Shown: in pieces, positions 1-27,230 of the stretch
Numbering within the stretch: the first letter of the stretch is position 1
How the letters are laid out: each line of letters begins with the position of its first letter
Assembly: GCA_964030785.1 (NCBI GenBank)
Contig: OZ034978.1
Span: 9,276,453 to 9,340,452 of the forward strand
DNA: 64,000 nucleotides
Direction: 5' to 3'
Origin: Siderastrea siderea
Taxonomy: Eukaryota > Cnidaria > Anthozoa > Scleractinia > Rhizangiidae
Made by a program: the position numbers and the translations under genes
The notes under the pieces: generated by a model
Database searches by the model: none
Seen by the model: the letters and a program-made list of their open reading frames with translations, nothing else
Told to the model about the DNA's origin: nothing

Positions 1-2378
1 GCTTTGCGATTGTTTAAAATTTCAAAATGCCGCGTTTACCATAAACAACAATAGAACACGCAATAAATAACCCAAGGTCATCATAAATTTTTAAGTAACA
101 GGGCTTAATGGCAATTTTTACGGTGCAACTCTTTCAACTCACGCGACATACACTTTGCCCTCGAACGGTGGCACGCAATCCTTTCCAATGGAACGATGTA
201 TTTACCCGGTGTCATTTGTGCGTTTGCTTTCGTAAAAGGCGTTGTGTGCGTTGAATTGTATTGAGCTGCTGAACATGACGTGTGTAGACTCAAAGAAAGA
301 TTTCGTGTTGATTCAACTATTAGCATGGCACAGCATTCTGTCAAAACCGCAATTATTAAACACTGTACAACAGAACAACATGAACAGTCGACTTGTCACA
401 TTGCCAGTAGCCGAACGTCATGCAATATGTTAATTTCATGAAAAATGTCACGCACATATTTCGTGGAAAATTATCTAAGTGCATCGAGCTACGACTTATC
501 GCCGAAACGAAACATGAACAGACAGAATTTCGTTCTGTAAACATCACAAAGAATGGACGCTTTTCTTGGCAGTAATTAAAATTTGTCTTTCAATTGAAGG
601 ATAAGTGAGAAATGCCGCATGGCCTCGTTATCGCCTTTGTTCAGTTTCCGCCCGAGTGGAGAAAATTAAAACCTTTGTGTACAATAATTTCCCTCCTAAG
701 AAGCGAATTTCAAAAGAGAGACTCGTTTAATTTGTATGTATATGTTATTATTGCTGTTATTAAGCGCAATGCTCTTGATTTTAAGTTGATACAACTTTTT
801 TAACTTGCTTAAACTGTTGTTCTAATGGCAATCTGACACCTTCTGTTTCACTTTCAAAAGTCACTTTGGAAAAATTACTTAAATTCGTTTCAATTCGTTT
901 TTCGCTTTTAAGATCGATCTATTAGAAATTGAGCTCCTGGAAGAGCGTAAAGGATACATGACTTGATGCATGTTAAAATACAAAATATTTCGGACGTGAG
1001 TCACTGATGACTGAGTTGCGGTAGGAAATGAAGGACGGTGAAATCTACAACCCACACAGCCGAGAGTAACAAATGAACAAAGTACATTCCACCATAAGGG
1101 ATTTAGAACAAAGTTCACTGATCTATAATCAGTTTTTAGTCTTTTCGATGTCCTTCCTCAAACCAAGATTAGAAATGTCGTCACCAGGGCAGAATGTAAG
1201 GCCGAGGTACAAATTATTAAAGATAAACACTTCCAGAGTGCTTTCGGTACACGAAAGGAAATTCTTCTTGGTTTCGACAACTGTCATAACAACAACAAAT
1301 GAGCTGTGCTGCCAGGTTCTGGAAGAATCCACCTTTATGACACAACGGGATAAAAAACATACTTTTGAGACTCATGACCGATTAAAAAATCTTGTGATCT
1401 TTTTCAGCAACCAAGAATGCAGTTTTAAAATCTATTTCGGGAAACCATTAAGTTGCAAGTTTCATTGTAGCAACTTGTCCAGACGGAAAAAATATGCACT
1501 TGCAACTGAGACAGAATACTCGAATATTCTTTAAAATAATAAGAAATTTTAAAGAAATTCAACATTGTTAATATTTCTTGTAGTTCTGGGAATCGAGCGA
1601 ATATTATAAAACTATAAAATCGATGACATATTGCAACAGCTTTCGAGGTACGGGCATTGTAATATTGAAATGTATTCCTGCAAATCGTCGCTATTGATAC
1701 TCTTTGGTAAATTTAGCGGCATTTTTAAAGCAAGGTCACTAATTTTCTGTCTCTGTCTTCGAATAGCATGCACAATGAATGTTTACAAGTTAATCTTCCT
1801 TTCCTGAATGGGTTCTTTGTGTTCACAATCTGGGATGTAAACTTTCAACTGCCGATCATTCCTGAGCGACGTTTGTTCAAGAAGCAAATACTGTCCTGTT
1901 TGTCTCAGCAATGAATCGCAAGATTTATCGCAATCCTTGATTTAATTTTAAATAGAACCCTGCAAAAACTCGAACAAATTATCACAGTTAAGCATGTTTT
2001 ATTCGGAACCCTGCTGCGAAGCTTGAGTGTTGTAAAGTTGCTTGTAAAAATATTTGCACATTCTATCAAATTTTTATAATTCTAAAACAGGTTTAACGCG
2101 CAAGAAAAATTTCTTTTAATTTCCTTATACACGACAGATGCCGAATTTAGGAAATACAACTCTTGGCAACTACGATTATAAGCAAAAATTAAGCCGATCG
2201 CGCCAAATAAATGCTAAAATTTTGACAAGAAATGTTGTGTCTTCGACAGCGTTTAGCAGAATTCGAAATCCATTTAGCCTTGGTATAGTTAGCAAACGAG
2301 ATTCGATTAATTTCCTGGGTACAAGTTAACCATATCGTCTCAATCAGACAAAGATCAATAGGAAATGGATACACGTAC
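1..2378. other. Left-edge non-coding stretch, probably intron of the TRAF-like gene
   Basis: AT-rich sequence downstream of the RING exon that ends at 2379. If that gene is built like the other two TRAF genes, this is intron, but I found no convincing further exon. A 153-codon ATG frame on the plus strand (1073-1534) has no recognisable domain. A short minus-strand frame at 105-344 has a zinc-finger-like cysteine and histidine spacing but no clear splice sites. Confidence 0.4.
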
Positions 2379-2530
2379 CTCGTGTTGCTGAATGCTCCAT
2401 TTAGGCAAGAATCGCAAAATCGATGGCCACAAACCGAGACCTGAACGGCGTTCCGAACGGGCAGATGACAAATGCGGCATAACAAATTCTCGCTTACGGC
2501 CGGGACGAAAAATGCCCGATAACCCGGCAT
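2379..2530 (-). CDS. TRAF-type RING exon (first coding exon of a third TRAF-like gene, partial)
   Basis: The frame opens with ATG at 2530. After the Met-Pro-Gly-Tyr start and a Phe-Val-Pro segment, a RING core follows: Cys-Arg-Ile-Cys, then Cys-Gly-His-Arg-Phe-Cys-Asp-Ser-Cys. This resembles the N-terminus of TRAF4/TRAF6-type ubiquitin ligases, which are cytoplasmic adaptors for TNF-receptor and IL-1/Toll-type signalling. The exon ends at a good donor (AG|GTACGTG) in phase 2, the same phase as the RING exons of TRAF copies A and B, so the last RING ligands should lie in the next exon. That exon was not found between here and the window edge. It is the same strand and order as the other two TRAF genes. 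The RING core differs clearly from A and B, so it is probably a different TRAF subtype rather than a recent copy. Confidence 0.6.
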
Positions 2531-5500
2531 CGTTTACTAAAATGATTAAGAAGAATCCTCTCTATTTCACCGCAACCCCTTATCTGCGGTCCAAAAATAC
2601 CTGCTCTCTCGACGAACGACAGTTTTATGTCACTCTGCAAAGTTTTTGTTGTTTGAATAAATTTTGCATATGACTTGCCTGACTGGGCATGCCCAGAACA
2701 AAGAGTCACAACAAGACGTGACAGAGTTAAGCATTTATTTGCATGACAAGGATTTGGGATAAAAACACCACCGCCTTACTTCCGGTTTAGATTTATCGTC
2801 TCTTCAAGATAAATACTCGCAGTGTGGTGGCGTAGAGCTTTTATTTGTTACATTTCTGTGGTTAAAACTTCTTTGCACCAGGCGCGCGGCAATTGTTTTT
2901 ACTACAGGTAAATTAGTAAGCGTAGGTTGTAGCGCTGTACCAGCCGGGATTAAAAATAAAGACAGCCATTAGTATTGTTTTACTCTTTTATCATGTTTTA
3001 TCACATGTGTTCATCAGTTATGACATAGTTAGTAGACTACTAACTATGGTTATGATAAAGATTCTGCAGATGAAGAACACCTGGTCTTCACAAATCCAGA
3101 GCAAATTTTGCATGAATTTTAATACTATCGTTTACTCTAGTAAAACCACAAAAATGCCTTCTTCACAACTGAGATACTTACAAGCAATTTTTGAACCCAT
3201 CAAAATCTCATAACGCGAATTGTTGTCGCGCTAATTGAGGGTTGGTAGAGGAAAGAAAACTTTATTTTCGTCAAAAGACCTGTAAACATGTTGTATAAAA
3301 GCGCCAATTATTCGACAGAACTTGTATCCGCCTCACAATTGACAAGAAATGGCATTGTTTCGTCTTTTATGAGTCATTTCTCAGCAATGTGGTTAAAAAA
3401 CTAGAAATCATTAGTTTACGCCCCGTTAAAAATATTCGTCCTCCCACTATTAGCATATTTGTTCACAGTTCTCTAGTCCTTCAACAATACTAAATTGAAG
3501 ATTGGTCAAAAAACAAAGCATTGCAAATTGGAGGATATTTTTTTTACGACAAACATAATATTGTTTTTCCAAAAGAAATGCAACTGAAATACCTCGCAAA
3601 TCCACTCATGACTTAAAAGATTAGTTTACCTTCCGGTTTTTTGCTCCATTGTATCTTTTGTTTTGAAATCAATTAGTGTTTTTCGGCGAATGTATGTGCG
3701 AGGTGGTCGACACCTTAAATTTTTTAGAAGAACTTTTCAATATTGGACGTTATTAATTATTTACCATGGAGATATCAAGTTGTCATTTCATTTGCCTTTA
3801 ATCCTAACCAATTCGTCAATTTATGGGAAAGTCAGAGCTCTACAGTAATACGCAAAGCACACTAATGTTTGATAAAACCTTCAGGGTAAAAATTAGAAAC
3901 ACTAAGCTTTTACATATTGAGGCCTTGTTACTCCGACCGGGCCGCACGGAAAAACAGTTTTTTAAAACCAGCAGGCTCACAAGTAAAAAACGCTGGAGAG
4001 AGAAAGACGGTGAATGAAAAATGCAGAGAATAAAGGTCCTTTTGTAACGTAAAGTTCGAGTTGTTCAATCAATCTTTTAAAATGATCTTCAGCCAGCTTT
4101 CTATAAAATAACGCGTATGTACTATGGCTTTTCTGGTTAGCATAAATAATTGACAACATTCAAATGGTGGTTTCACATTTAACTGTAACCAAAGTGAATT
4201 TTTAGCTGTTCATGTTCACAACTCGAGCCTTTCAAGTCTCTTTTGCTCGAACCCAGTCTTTTATATGAGAGTGAAACTGGTTTACACATGTTAAGTTTCC
4301 TGCACTTGTCACTAGACTACAAAGGCAGCTCTCCTCCTCCTTCTCAGTCTATTGGCTTCCGGCAAGATCCCGTTCACATTACGTCTTTGTTTGTAAACAA
4401 ATACCTATTGATGCAGTATTCGCCTATCGACCACCTTAGACCATAATTAACGTAGATGAAAATGGACAGCTGAAAATGGTCTCAAACTCCGGTCGAGAAA
4501 CGCATATTTTCAGAGTGGATGATTGGAAACGAAAGCGCCATTTTTCGATCGTTTTAACTTGGACAATAGGACAAGGGGCATAAAAAATGTATCCGTTTTC
4601 AACCAAAGACCCATTACTGTTAACAGGTGAAAAGGATACGAAAGCGTTTGTGAGGAGGAAAATATTTTGCCGGCTACAGTTTCGCAGTATAAAACAGAAA
4701 CTTTTAAAAGACGCGTTGGTGTGGTCAGGGCCTTGAATGCGTTTTTAAAACGTACACTGTTTGTTGTGTTTTCGCTTATCGTCCTCTCTAAAACGATCTC
4801 AAACGGCTACCGTCCACACGCAAAGGTGTTTCTGAAACAATACGAGTTTCCACCCACCCACACTAAAAACAAACGCGTTTTTCTATTTAGAAATCTCCAC
4901 TTTTGAAACTTTTCGAAAGCTTCTGATTTCCTCCGAGCGTTTCCAGTCTTCTTGGTGTAGATGATAGGAAATAACACAGTCTTTTAACGAAGACTCTAGT
5001 GGGCTCCTGACGAAGAGACATAAAATGGTATCACAAATGTGCTGACAGGTAAAAACGCTACGAAAACGATCGTGCCTGTCTGACGAGAATATTTTGCTTC
5101 ATTTCGTTCAAACGAAAAAGAAGACTTTTGAAAACGGACAAGGGTAGACGTACCCTTAATGTTTCAATATTTTAACAAATTGGAGGGGAGGGGGTTGTGT
5201 CCTTTGTACAGCAGGACAAAGAACAAGTTACCCTGGGTCTCGAGGCAGGCCAGGAAATAAAAACCTGATATATGCTACGCCATGCAGTAAACGATGCAAG
5301 TTGAAACTTTCAAAACATCCTCAAATGGGTCTCGTTATTTTACCAAAAAAAGAGTCAGTGTGCATGAGAAAAATGAGTTTATTATGCTTAAAAATATCTC
5401 CTTAGATTAATTAAGTAAAGACGTGAAAGTCACGGCTTACTGTTGACACGCAAGGTTCTTTACACCGTGGGTGTGTGTTAAAGGCCCGGACACACGATGC

Positions 5501-7687
5501 ATCACTGCGCCCAACGAAGTTGCACGCAATGTTGCAGATGATGGACAGGCGGTGAAACAGATGCGCGTGACGTTGCAGAAGTCGGAGCAGATTCTACTTC
5601 TGCAACAGTTACACGCAACGTTGCGCGCAACGAATTACTATACTACTACTGCTACCCTCTATTTACAAACTGACCAGTGGAGCCTGCAGGACCTAACCTG
5701 ATCAGAATAAATACCTTAATACTAGAACTACCAAAACAGGAATTTTATTCTACTTTGACGACGTTGTTTATGCATAGTTACTCGAGGGACTGGTTATGAA
5801 ACTTTGCAAGTTTCAAAGGCCTTAACAAAGGTGCTGCAATTTATGTTGAAAGTACGACGACAGTGCACAATCTTTTGTTTTACGTTCGCACACTATGGCT
5901 GAATAACTTAACAGTGACATTCTTATTGGTTAGTTGCTCATGCAAAATTCAAAACCTATTGTTGTTTGTGCACCTTCAAGGCTAAAAACGGTAACAAAAG
6001 CATAAAACAAAGGACTTAGCTGAGCTTCATAACCAGATTCTTTTATTAACTATGGTTTATGTAAGTAAATGTATGACTTAAATAAGCTCGTGCAGTTAAA
6101 TATTTAAGTGCAGTTTAGACTACCACCACAGAAGAATACTGATGCTGAGTAACAAGAACAAAGTGCATTGTTTGTTTTAGTCCTAGTCACACTAAAAACA
6201 TTGATACCATTTCTTGTTTTAGAATACGATTTTATTTGCAAGTTCAGTGAGCCACGCAGGTAAAATCCGAAAGTGTGACCACTCAAATGAAAGATATTGA
6301 GCCGTGTTTGAATTTGGTAATGTTTTTTATGCTGTATTACGCTGATTCTATCTTCTGAGTCTAGACATTTTGAGTCTATGAACGTCTCAAGAGTGACTGT
6401 TCACCGGTACTTTCCTGTAGTCTGGTTTGTTTCCAGTTTTATTAACTGAAGCTTGTAAGCCGTCAAAAGTGAAATGTTTAATTTGGTATTTCCATTACGG
6501 ATTAGGGACGCTTTATACTAAATTAGTGAGATACAACTATCTTGTGCAATTATTTTACCGTCATTTGTCCTTCGAATGAAGGAAGGAAGAGAGCCAACTT
6601 TAATGGGGCTATGACAAAATAGAGTGCTTCTGCAATACCAAGTACAAAATCCATTGGTGGGGCCAAACTTTCTGACCTTTTCGGGGGTAGGGTGAGATGT
6701 GGCGTGGGCGTCTCCTTATCTCTCATGGGCCCCTCCTCCAGTAAAACCCAAAAGAAATGGTAATGAAAGGTGAGACAACGTCGGTTTGGGTGTCAAAAAA
6801 GGTTACAGCGATAGCCCCATTTATTTATTAAGGGCAAAAGCTGAAGAAATGGTTGTACAGCGTACAATAAAAAGTTTATATATAACTTCTTGTCAAAACA
6901 AGTTGCTTAACAAAGTAATAAATTCCACGCAAGTGTAATTTTCATCATAAGATTTCGATCTCACTAACCTCGACCAGATGATCGATAGAGCCCTAAGCAG
7001 TTTTTGGGCCAACATGTTCTAGCTAAATAACTTTATTATGTAGCCATTGTAAGCAATAGAGCGCTTTTCAAGCGAGTGTTGTACAACCAAACCAAAGTAA
7101 CTATCCCAGCCAATCACAACTAACACAAATTACCCATTGAACCAATCAGACCTCAAAGCAAATATATGTAACCGGTGCCAAGCGCGGGAAAATGCGTGCG
7201 AGCAAGTCGCGATTGGTTTACGTTTTACCTCTGATTGGTCGAGAAGGTGGCGCGAGATTTTTTTGAACCAATCACAGAGTGAAGTAAAGCAAAATCAAAG
7301 CAAAACGCGAATTACTTTCGACACTCAGTTGAAAACCGCTCTAAAACCAATTAAAGTGCGTAAATTTGACTGCATTCTCCATAATGCGCCGATCAATTTT
7401 AAACTCCAACGTTTCCTACAAAGTCGAAATATATCTTAAAAGGACTTGTGAGCCCTTCTTTAATTTTCTACTTAACTGATTAACTAAAATCGGTCGTTCT
7501 GCCCTGGTAATTTTCAACCTCAGATCTCGAAAATGAAATTCGTGTTGGCTTGATTCTTTTGAGTTGAAGTTATGTATTCGACCAGCGCACATAACTCTAA
7601 AAGGTGCACCGCTATTTAAAGTGGCACTACTACAATTGTTTTCATGCGCTGTTTTATTGTTCTGTGGGAGATAATTCGTTTGGAACT
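2531..7687. other. Intergenic region between TRAF copy A and the TRAF-like RING exon
   Basis: No supported gene. The first few hundred bases above 2530 should hold the promoter and 5' UTR of the RING-exon gene. At about 5480-5640 there is a repeat rich in GCAACGTTGC-type palindromic words. Degenerate copies of the window's ~105-120 bp satellite motif occur near 6250-6480 (gtgtgacca and tactttcctgt words). The remainder is AT-rich with nothing recognisable. Confidence 0.5.
7653..7658 (-). terminator. Polyadenylation signal of TRAF copy A
   Basis: AATAAA on the minus strand, about 30 bases after the TRAF A stop codon. It is the only canonical hexamer close to the stop. Confidence 0.5.
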
Positions 7688-22444
<14,757 letters not shown>

Positions 22445-24290
22445 TTTGTTAAACAACTCAGAAGATCGTAACTTCAATTGGAAGATTTCCGTGAGGAGAT
22501 ATCCGCGAACGCAACTTGCATAAACCAACTTGACGGCATAAGCACCTGCCTTTGAAGATTCTGCTCAACTGACCAATCACGGCATGCGTACTATGCACAG
22601 TCCACCAGTTCGCTGCTGCTTAACCAATCACGTTGCTTGTTTTAAGTTTTTTCTTTATTTAACGCTAGGATTATTTATGAATTTGTTGTTATGCCTGGCA
22701 AGATAAGCTACGAGTCAAGGAGATTTCTACCCAGGGAATATTATGAGTCTTAATTGAAGTAGTATAGGGTAGACTCTGGTATTTCATATTGTTAACATTG
22801 ATTTATATTAAACGTTATGTACCGTGAACTGAAGGTAGTACGTTTTTAATTTTAGTACGTGACAAATCCTCTTCATTGTAATAAACCTGAATTTTTCAAG
22901 ATTTCAGCTAAGCTGTCACCTTTCGAAATTTGCTATAAACTGCCAAACCAGAAGCATTATACAGCAAAAAGTTATAAGCATCCAACACGCTGTTAAAAGA
23001 AAAAAAAACTTTGTAAAACTTTACCACTCCCGTAGCAACAAAACACTGTTTGTATTAAAAACGGTGTAAATGCTTAAGGCGAAGTTTTAATAAAGGAAAA
23101 GGAGGTCCCTAAGTTCAAGGTCGGAGTGAAAGTAATATTGGATTCATAGAATTGAAACAAAGAAAAAACATCCGGTCCTCGAATGTTCCAACGTGGTTTT
23201 CGTTTTGCTACTTTTACATAAGAAAACAATTAGAAGAGAGTTTCCTCCCTACTCGTTAGAGCTAGTAGCAATAAACTTTGAGCTATTTTTTGCACTGCGT
23301 TCTTTGCATTGTCTTGGTCAGCAAAAATAAGTTTGTTTGATGACTAGGCCTAAACAAGAATTGTTTGTGTGAGTTTGACTTGTTTGTTTGAAGTCCTACG
23401 GAGTTGCCACGACACTGTTACGTCAAAGGGAATGGAATGTTCTAGCCGGCAAATATCTACTTGTCAAGTCTGAATTTAATTGTTAGTAGCAAACAGAACT
23501 GAATTCCCCCCCCCCCCCTTGAAAAAAATTTGTTCTATTTCATGCCAATTCTTGATCTTGATCCTTCCCGGGGGGGGGGGGGAGTGGTATACCTCTAATA
23601 AATTATCCAGCATAGCTCAACGTTTCCCCAAAATAGAGAAGTGTATCGTATTACTTAAGTTGACGTTTGTTAAAAACAAATGCTATGCCAAATATCATTG
23701 CACTTTATGTACACAGTATTCTGTGTACACGCGAGAGTTTCACGGTAATGTTCGCAAACATGGGTACGTTTTGACCCTTTTTCTCCCAGAGTCAGTCATG
23801 GAGACATTTTAGGTGGATCTAACTTTTGAACCTGTGGATGAAATCCTATGGTGTGACCATTCAAATGAAACCTATTCAGCAGTACTTTAAGATGATACTA
23901 CTTATATTGAAATATTTTACAAAACGAAATTTGGGATTGTCTTTAACTCAGTTGATTTTAGGCAGATTACTTGCAGTGTATCTGTAAGTAATCTGATAAA
24001 CTTAACCGCCACAGGTTAACATGTCACACTTAAAAACACACACACACACTCACACATTTGTTTCCTATAACATTTTTTTAAATTGGCTTAGCGATGCAAG
24101 TAACATAATAAAAGCGCTACAACAATCTTTGGTGATTGTAAGTCACAGTAATCTTTGGTGAAAATTTCTTCTATTCTCATGATTTGGGTGTTTGACTGAA
24201 AGGAGAAATAAGAATGCCATGAAATCCATGCCACAGGCTCCTGTACTACCAAAACTAAAGCAAATGTGATTCTCGTGTTGCCTTTTAAGT
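22445..24290. other. Intergenic region between TRAF B (3' end) and TRAF A (5' end)
   Basis: It should contain the TRAF A promoter on its left side and the TRAF B 3' UTR on its right. I see no strong TATA box. A C-run/G-run bounded repeat lies at about 23505-23590, a satellite monomer at 23810-23890, and (CA)n near 24040. Confidence 0.5.
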
Positions 24291-24576
24291 TTAAGGCTCG
24301 CTGAATCCGTCGCAATCCACGGTGACCTTAATAAACATCGTATTGTCCTTGACATACTCCCCTTTGTCGATGTCTTCGTGTGAAGCGAATTTTCCAGAAC
24401 CAAAGCTCGGGTTTTGCTGCCCCTGGGTCGGCCCAGAAACGGCTCGTTTTCTGGGCAGACGTTTGGCTTCACTGTAAACGAGATGTGTTTCCTCTTTTGA
24501 GGATCGGCGTTCTGATCCAGAAGATAGAACGTAGTACGGTAATTGTATGGCCACTTTAACAGGGAGTCATAAATCC
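24291..24576 (-). CDS. TRAF B exon 9: C-terminal half of MATH domain, frame-shifted
   Basis: Acceptor atatcctag|, stop at 24291. The first part reads Leu-Leu-Lys-Trp-Pro-Tyr to Pro-Phe-Leu-Gly-Arg-Pro in one frame. The remainder (Asn-Pro-Ser-Phe-Gly to Cys-Asp-Gly-Phe-Ser-Glu-Pro-stop) is in another. The shift maps to a four-G run near 24418-24421, and the exon is one base shorter than its copy A counterpart. Confidence 0.82.
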
Positions 24577-27197
24577 CTAGGATATGAGAGAAATCTTTGG
24601 TCAAAGGCTCTTTCCGAGAGGGGTGGGGAGGGGGGAGGTACTTCCGTATATATAAGCTATATGGGGAATGTCGCGCGGAATGAAGTATGGTTTTGGAACT
24701 TCTCAGTCCTTAAATAGGGCATCTATTTTGCCCTTTTATGGTATTGTGATCCCTGTTTGCTCCTGAGATAGGTTCCCTTTTGATAGTAGATAAAATTGCC
24801 CCATGTAAGCACCCCACTAGACGAAAGAAGACATGGTCTATTAAAACTGAACTATCCTTTAAGTCGATTAAAAAAAAAAAAGAAAAGAAATAAAAACGTC
24901 CTGTTCACACAATTCCTATTTGTCGTTATTCCTAAAATAGGGTGTAATTTTTCGAGTTTGGGCCTTAAAAGGGTGCCAATTTTGGAATTGTTAATCCTTA
25001 AAAAAGGTCAGGGTTTAAGAACATTTGCGGCACACACCTATTCTAACTTGACAGGAGTACCCCCGCCCCCCTCCCCGTCCGGGCTCTTCCCGCTAGGGCT
25101 GCCTTAAAAAGTCTCATTCCCAAGCCCTCCCTAAATTGTCGACGCTGCGAGGCCACGAGTACGAGTGCGCTCACGCCATACCATAGATAGAGGAGAAGAG
25201 GAAGGCTTTCGGAAGAAACAGTCTACATTTGAAACTAGGGAACAACCTACAGCAACTTAGATATGTTTGCAAAACTGCCGCCATTCACAACTAGTCATGC
25301 ACGAATGGCTTAGTGGCGTTGCGTGCTTAACATTGTAGCTCCTCAAAGCTCGCGGTTTTTTCGCAGTGTACCGACAAAGGGGTCTGTTTACTAGCCAACA
25401 TTGTGATGTGAGTTATTAATTAATATGTTTTATCCAAGATTTTGTCTCAAACTTTTGATGGTTACTTTACAAGATTACATTGTATGTATACTAACGTGAC
25501 ATGCAACAATCGGTTGGGAGGTTTTTTGCTCTTATTTGAAGGAGTTTTTCCCCGTCTACAACTATGAAAAGGTCTTATAGCTTGAAGACAATTCATTGAC
25601 CCTTTTACTGGTAAATTGTACCACAAAACGCCATTTTTACACTGTCATCTCGACAAAGTGCAGTACTAGCAAGCGCAGTGTCGGCTAAGTGTTTTTTTTT
25701 AATTTTGCTAGAAATAATTGAAAGTAGCCCAACAAAAAACTTAACTTAATTGATTAGCTAATTAATTAGAAAAGTTAGTTTTTTTAAAATTTTGCTAGGT
25801 TATTGTTTTCAGCTATTGCAAAATTGATCTAATCTTATTCATTTAGGATATATTTTAAGATTTTCTTACTACATCAGTTGAAACTGGCTTAATCCATGCT
25901 TTGAAATCAGAAAGTTTAAAATTGACGAACTCACCTTGCACAACGCTAATAAACACGGACAAGTGTGTCCCCTTCCCTTTGCCATCTCCGTTTAAACACG
26001 CCGACGCCATGAGCCGATAGCCGTTCCTACTCGTGTAGAATTCCGGGCTGAAGATCGTGTCCACTTCACCACTCTTCGCAGCTTTTAACTTCCGCTGATA
26101 GTCTTCTATTCTCCAAATCAGTTGGCTCTTTGTGATCTTTTCCAGATCAGCAATGCGTTGCTCCTGTCGCTGGTTTGCCTCGATTTGCTCTTTCAACTGA
26201 GTTTTAGTCTCCTGCAGCTCTCTTTTCGTTGCCATGACGACGTCGTACAGCTTTCTCACGTGACCTATGAGCTCGGTCTTACGGTGCTCAGGGAGTTTCT
26301 CTCGATTGCACTGTAAGCAAAGGTAATCTAGATTAGCAAGGGGTGCTGTGAGTTGAAAACATTGGTGCAAGAGAAAATCATCAAATTTCGCTCTTCAAGT
26401 TTTAAACGTTGATTCGTATTTAATTTTCGTCTGATGGCTTAATTTCAAAGAAGTTTGACAACTTACACTTCCAGTTCTATAGTTGTCGTGGTGCATCGGT
26501 AAGAGCATTGTACCAGTTCGGAAAATCACTTGTTCGATTCCTGCTCAAGCCTATTATTATTTTCAAGCTTTCTCTGCAGGCCTAATGTGAATTAGTAAAA
26601 TAACTGCGGGTTTCTTTCACACATAATTACTAAATCGAGTCCAGAGACGGATTCGCGAACTTTCCTACAATTAAGATATATCCTACGCATTATGAAAATC
26701 GCCCCTATGTTTTCCTACAGTATCGTAGGAGAACGTCGTGGATTCGGCCCCTGGTCTCTGCCATCTTGCTGTTTCCTTGAAAAAGAAATGCTTCTTACGG
26801 TGCAGAAGATTACCGACCTTATCCAGGAGGAAATGTAGCGTAACACTCCTAGTTGCTTGTCGTTTGGGCTGGCTATGAGATCCCCGCAGCGCCGTAGGAT
26901 CCCTGTGGCCCAAGAGCAAATTTACGGCCTACTAAGAGAACAACAAATCACAGGCGCTGAGTTTTTTCTTTCAAGAAAATTGTTTACTTACCCTGTGAGT
27001 ACAGCCGATATCTTCGTATTCGCAGTTCATCTTTGTTTTGGGACATTCCTCTGCGACGTGCTGTTCCAGCTAAAACACAGTAGTAAAAAAGAGACAGGAA
27101 ATTATCTTATTTTACCATCACCATCACCAACACCACTACAACAATCATCGTCATCATCATCACATCATCATCATCATCATCGTCGTCTTCGTCGTCT

Positions 27198-27230
<33 letters not shown>

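Noticed and set aside
105..344. Minus-strand frame with zinc-finger-like Cys/His spacing, possibly another exon of the left-edge TRAF-like gene
   Set aside because: No convincing acceptor or donor, the frame ends in a stop, and the resemblance is limited to a few residues.
1073..1534. 153-codon ATG frame on the plus strand
   Set aside because: No domain, no repeat match, no splice or promoter context; length is possible by chance in a 64-kb window.
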